Shown here piece after piece: positions 63,136 to 64,000 of a stretch of 64,000 bases of DNA. Origin of the DNA: a bacterium (GTDB taxonomy: Bacteria > Actinomycetota > Thermoleophilia > Solirubrobacterales > Solirubrobacteraceae); the NCBI GenBank assembly GCA_021323635.1, contig JAJPKQ010000004.1, forward strand, positions 62,001 to 126,000, read 5' to 3'. The translations under genes and the position numbers were made by a program. Below the pieces are notes generated by a model. That model saw only the letters and a list, made by a program, of their open reading frames with translations, did not search any database and was not told the origin of the DNA. Positions within the stretch are counted from its first letter, which is position 1. Each line of letters opens with the position of its first letter.

Positions 63136-64000
63136 ATGCATCTTTCACGCAATGCCACCGCGCAGGCCCGCCACCACAGCAGGGCAAGGGGAATCCTTCC
63201 CGCCCTACGCGACCAGGCGTGCAAGCCGGGCCGACGCGCCGCGCTCTTCGGAGCCACTGCCGCAGCGCTGGCCGCCGCGCCGATCGCCCTCGCGGCAAGC
63301 GCCAGCGACACGCCGCCAGCTCCCGCCCGGGCCGCCGGCCTGCAGGCCGCAGGCGGCTATCCGATCCGCGGCGGCATCCACAACCCCCCTTACAGCGCCT
63401 ACTACCGCACCACCGGCATCTTCTCCAACAACGGCTCCTGGACGACAAGGACCGAGAACAACGGCAATGGCGGTGCGATCATCGCCGGCTGCCATGCGCC
63501 GAGCGGCGGGCTCCCCTGCCTTGACTCCGACAACCTCTCCGGCGGGCTTGCCTTCACCTTCAACACCTCCGGCAACGTCGGTGGCGAAATCCTGCTGACC
63601 AATCCCAACGGCGCGCCATTCACCACCAACGCGCACGGGCTGGCGAGAGGGCTGAACGCCAACTACCTGGAAGGCCACCATGCAAGCGAATTCATGGCCG
63701 CCAACGCGGTCCCCGCAAACGCCGCCAACGCCAGCTCCCTCGGTGGGCAGCCGGCAAGCAGCTACGTCACGACCGGCACGCTGCTCTTTGCGGCAGTGGG
63801 CGCGGGCAGGTCGCCGGGGATCGCCTCCACGCGCGGCGCAACGGCGGTCAACCGGTCAGAAGGCGCAAGCGGCGTCTCATACACCGTCACCTTCGGCTCA
63901 AGCGAAATCGCCTCCTGCTCCTACACCGCCTCCCCGCGTGGGGCGGCGCTTGCGGGCGGAGCGCTCGGCGCCGAACCGGACGCCGCCAGCAAGAGCTCGG
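63136..64000 (+). CDS. Secreted protein with an LxGxxAS motif pair (cut by the window end)
   Basis: The open frame runs off the window after about 288 codons. The ATG at 63136 follows AAAGGAGGT, the strongest ribosome binding site in the window. Arg-rich residues 1-35 precede a signal segment (about 36-55, 'ALFGATAAALAAAPIALAAS'). The mature part contains two Cys, Gly/Asn-rich strands, and a pair 'NANYLEGHHASEFM' and 'NASSLGGQPASSYV', the type of LDGKxAxxF-like motif found in repeated exported proteins and tail fibres. Glu is coded mostly by GAA. No function is recognised. Confidence 0.7.
   Translation, partial: MHLSRNATAQARHHSRARGILPALRDQACKPGRRAALFGATAAALAAAPIALAASASDTPPAPARAAGLQAAGGYPIRGGIHNPPYSAYYRTTGIFSNNGSWTTRTENNGNGGAIIAGCHAPSGGLPCLDSDNLSGGLAFTFNTSGNVGGEILLTNPNGAPFTTNAHGLARGLNANYLEGHHASEFMAANAVPANAANASSLGGQPASSYVTTGTLLFAAVGAGRSPGIASTRGATAVNRSEGASGVSYTVTFGSSEIASCSYTASPRGAALAGGALGAEPDAASKSS

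Noticed and set aside
1-64000. tRNA, rRNA or CRISPR loci
   Set aside because: I saw no T-loop-like or anticodon-arm pattern, no rRNA-like segment and no regularly spaced repeats. A tRNA scan would be needed to be sure.

Overview
The window is very GC-rich, densely packed on both strands, and codes with strong G/C third positions. Its gene content suggests an actinobacterium, probably class Thermoleophilia (Solirubrobacter/Conexibacter-like). The pointers are tandem secreted S53 peptidases, tandem arylsulfotransferase-like proteins, an ApbE/ferric-reductase/NuoF-like redox operon, and beta-rich exported C-terminal domains ending in a 'PGxYRL' motif. This placement is inference from content; no rRNA, tRNA or CRISPR was seen.

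Layout. 0-4.6 kb: a PrxQ/BCP peroxiredoxin, a PQQ-repeat lipoprotein and an MMPL transporter. 4.6-8.6 kb: a Fur-family regulator and a four-gene metal ABC importer, with a palindrome over the importer start. 8.7-20 kb: glutamate decarboxylase, a small membrane protein, a patatin-like lipase, an ABC-2 exporter pair, TypA/BipA, a class III aminotransferase, and a divergent fatty-acid desaturase/cyclopropane synthase pair. 20-27 kb: an exported-protein cluster with a Glu/Ala-rich secreted protein, a polytopic membrane protein and two S53 peptidases. 27-34 kb: FtsH, a glycogen-debranching-type hydrolase, a divergent MacB/LolD-like ATPase and FtsX-like permease, and phosphoglycerate mutase.

34-40 kb: a response regulator, phosphoketolase, a histidine-kinase-like protein that lacks its key catalytic residues, and acetate kinase, interleaved on opposite strands. 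Phosphoketolase makes acetyl phosphate and acetate kinase consumes it, so the intact regulator may respond to acetyl phosphate directly (hypothesis). 40-41.7 kb: an ISL3-type transposase relic, one unknown secreted protein, and a gene-poor, lower-GC stretch. 41.7-44.1 kb: an FTR1/EfeU iron permease and a divergent flavin oxidoreductase.

44.1-50.4 kb: an OmpR-type two-component pair divergent from a tightly overlapping operon (membrane-anchored Glu-rich protein, ApbE, a bis-heme ferric-reductase-like membrane protein, a NuoF/SLBB flavoprotein and a small ferredoxin). This looks like a membrane electron-transfer module. 50.5-64 kb: two arylsulfotransferase-like secreted proteins, a ClC channel, an Lhr helicase, a type II NADH dehydrogenase, Ohr, a GST-like protein, and an exported protein cut by the window end.

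Three patterns run across the window. Many start codons lie only 6-9 nt downstream of a TAnnnT hexamer (often TAGGCT or TAGCCT), which suggests leaderless transcription; several starts were chosen with this. Exported proteins use GAA for glutamate far more than the cytosolic genes. Three unrelated exported proteins share a similar C-terminal module.
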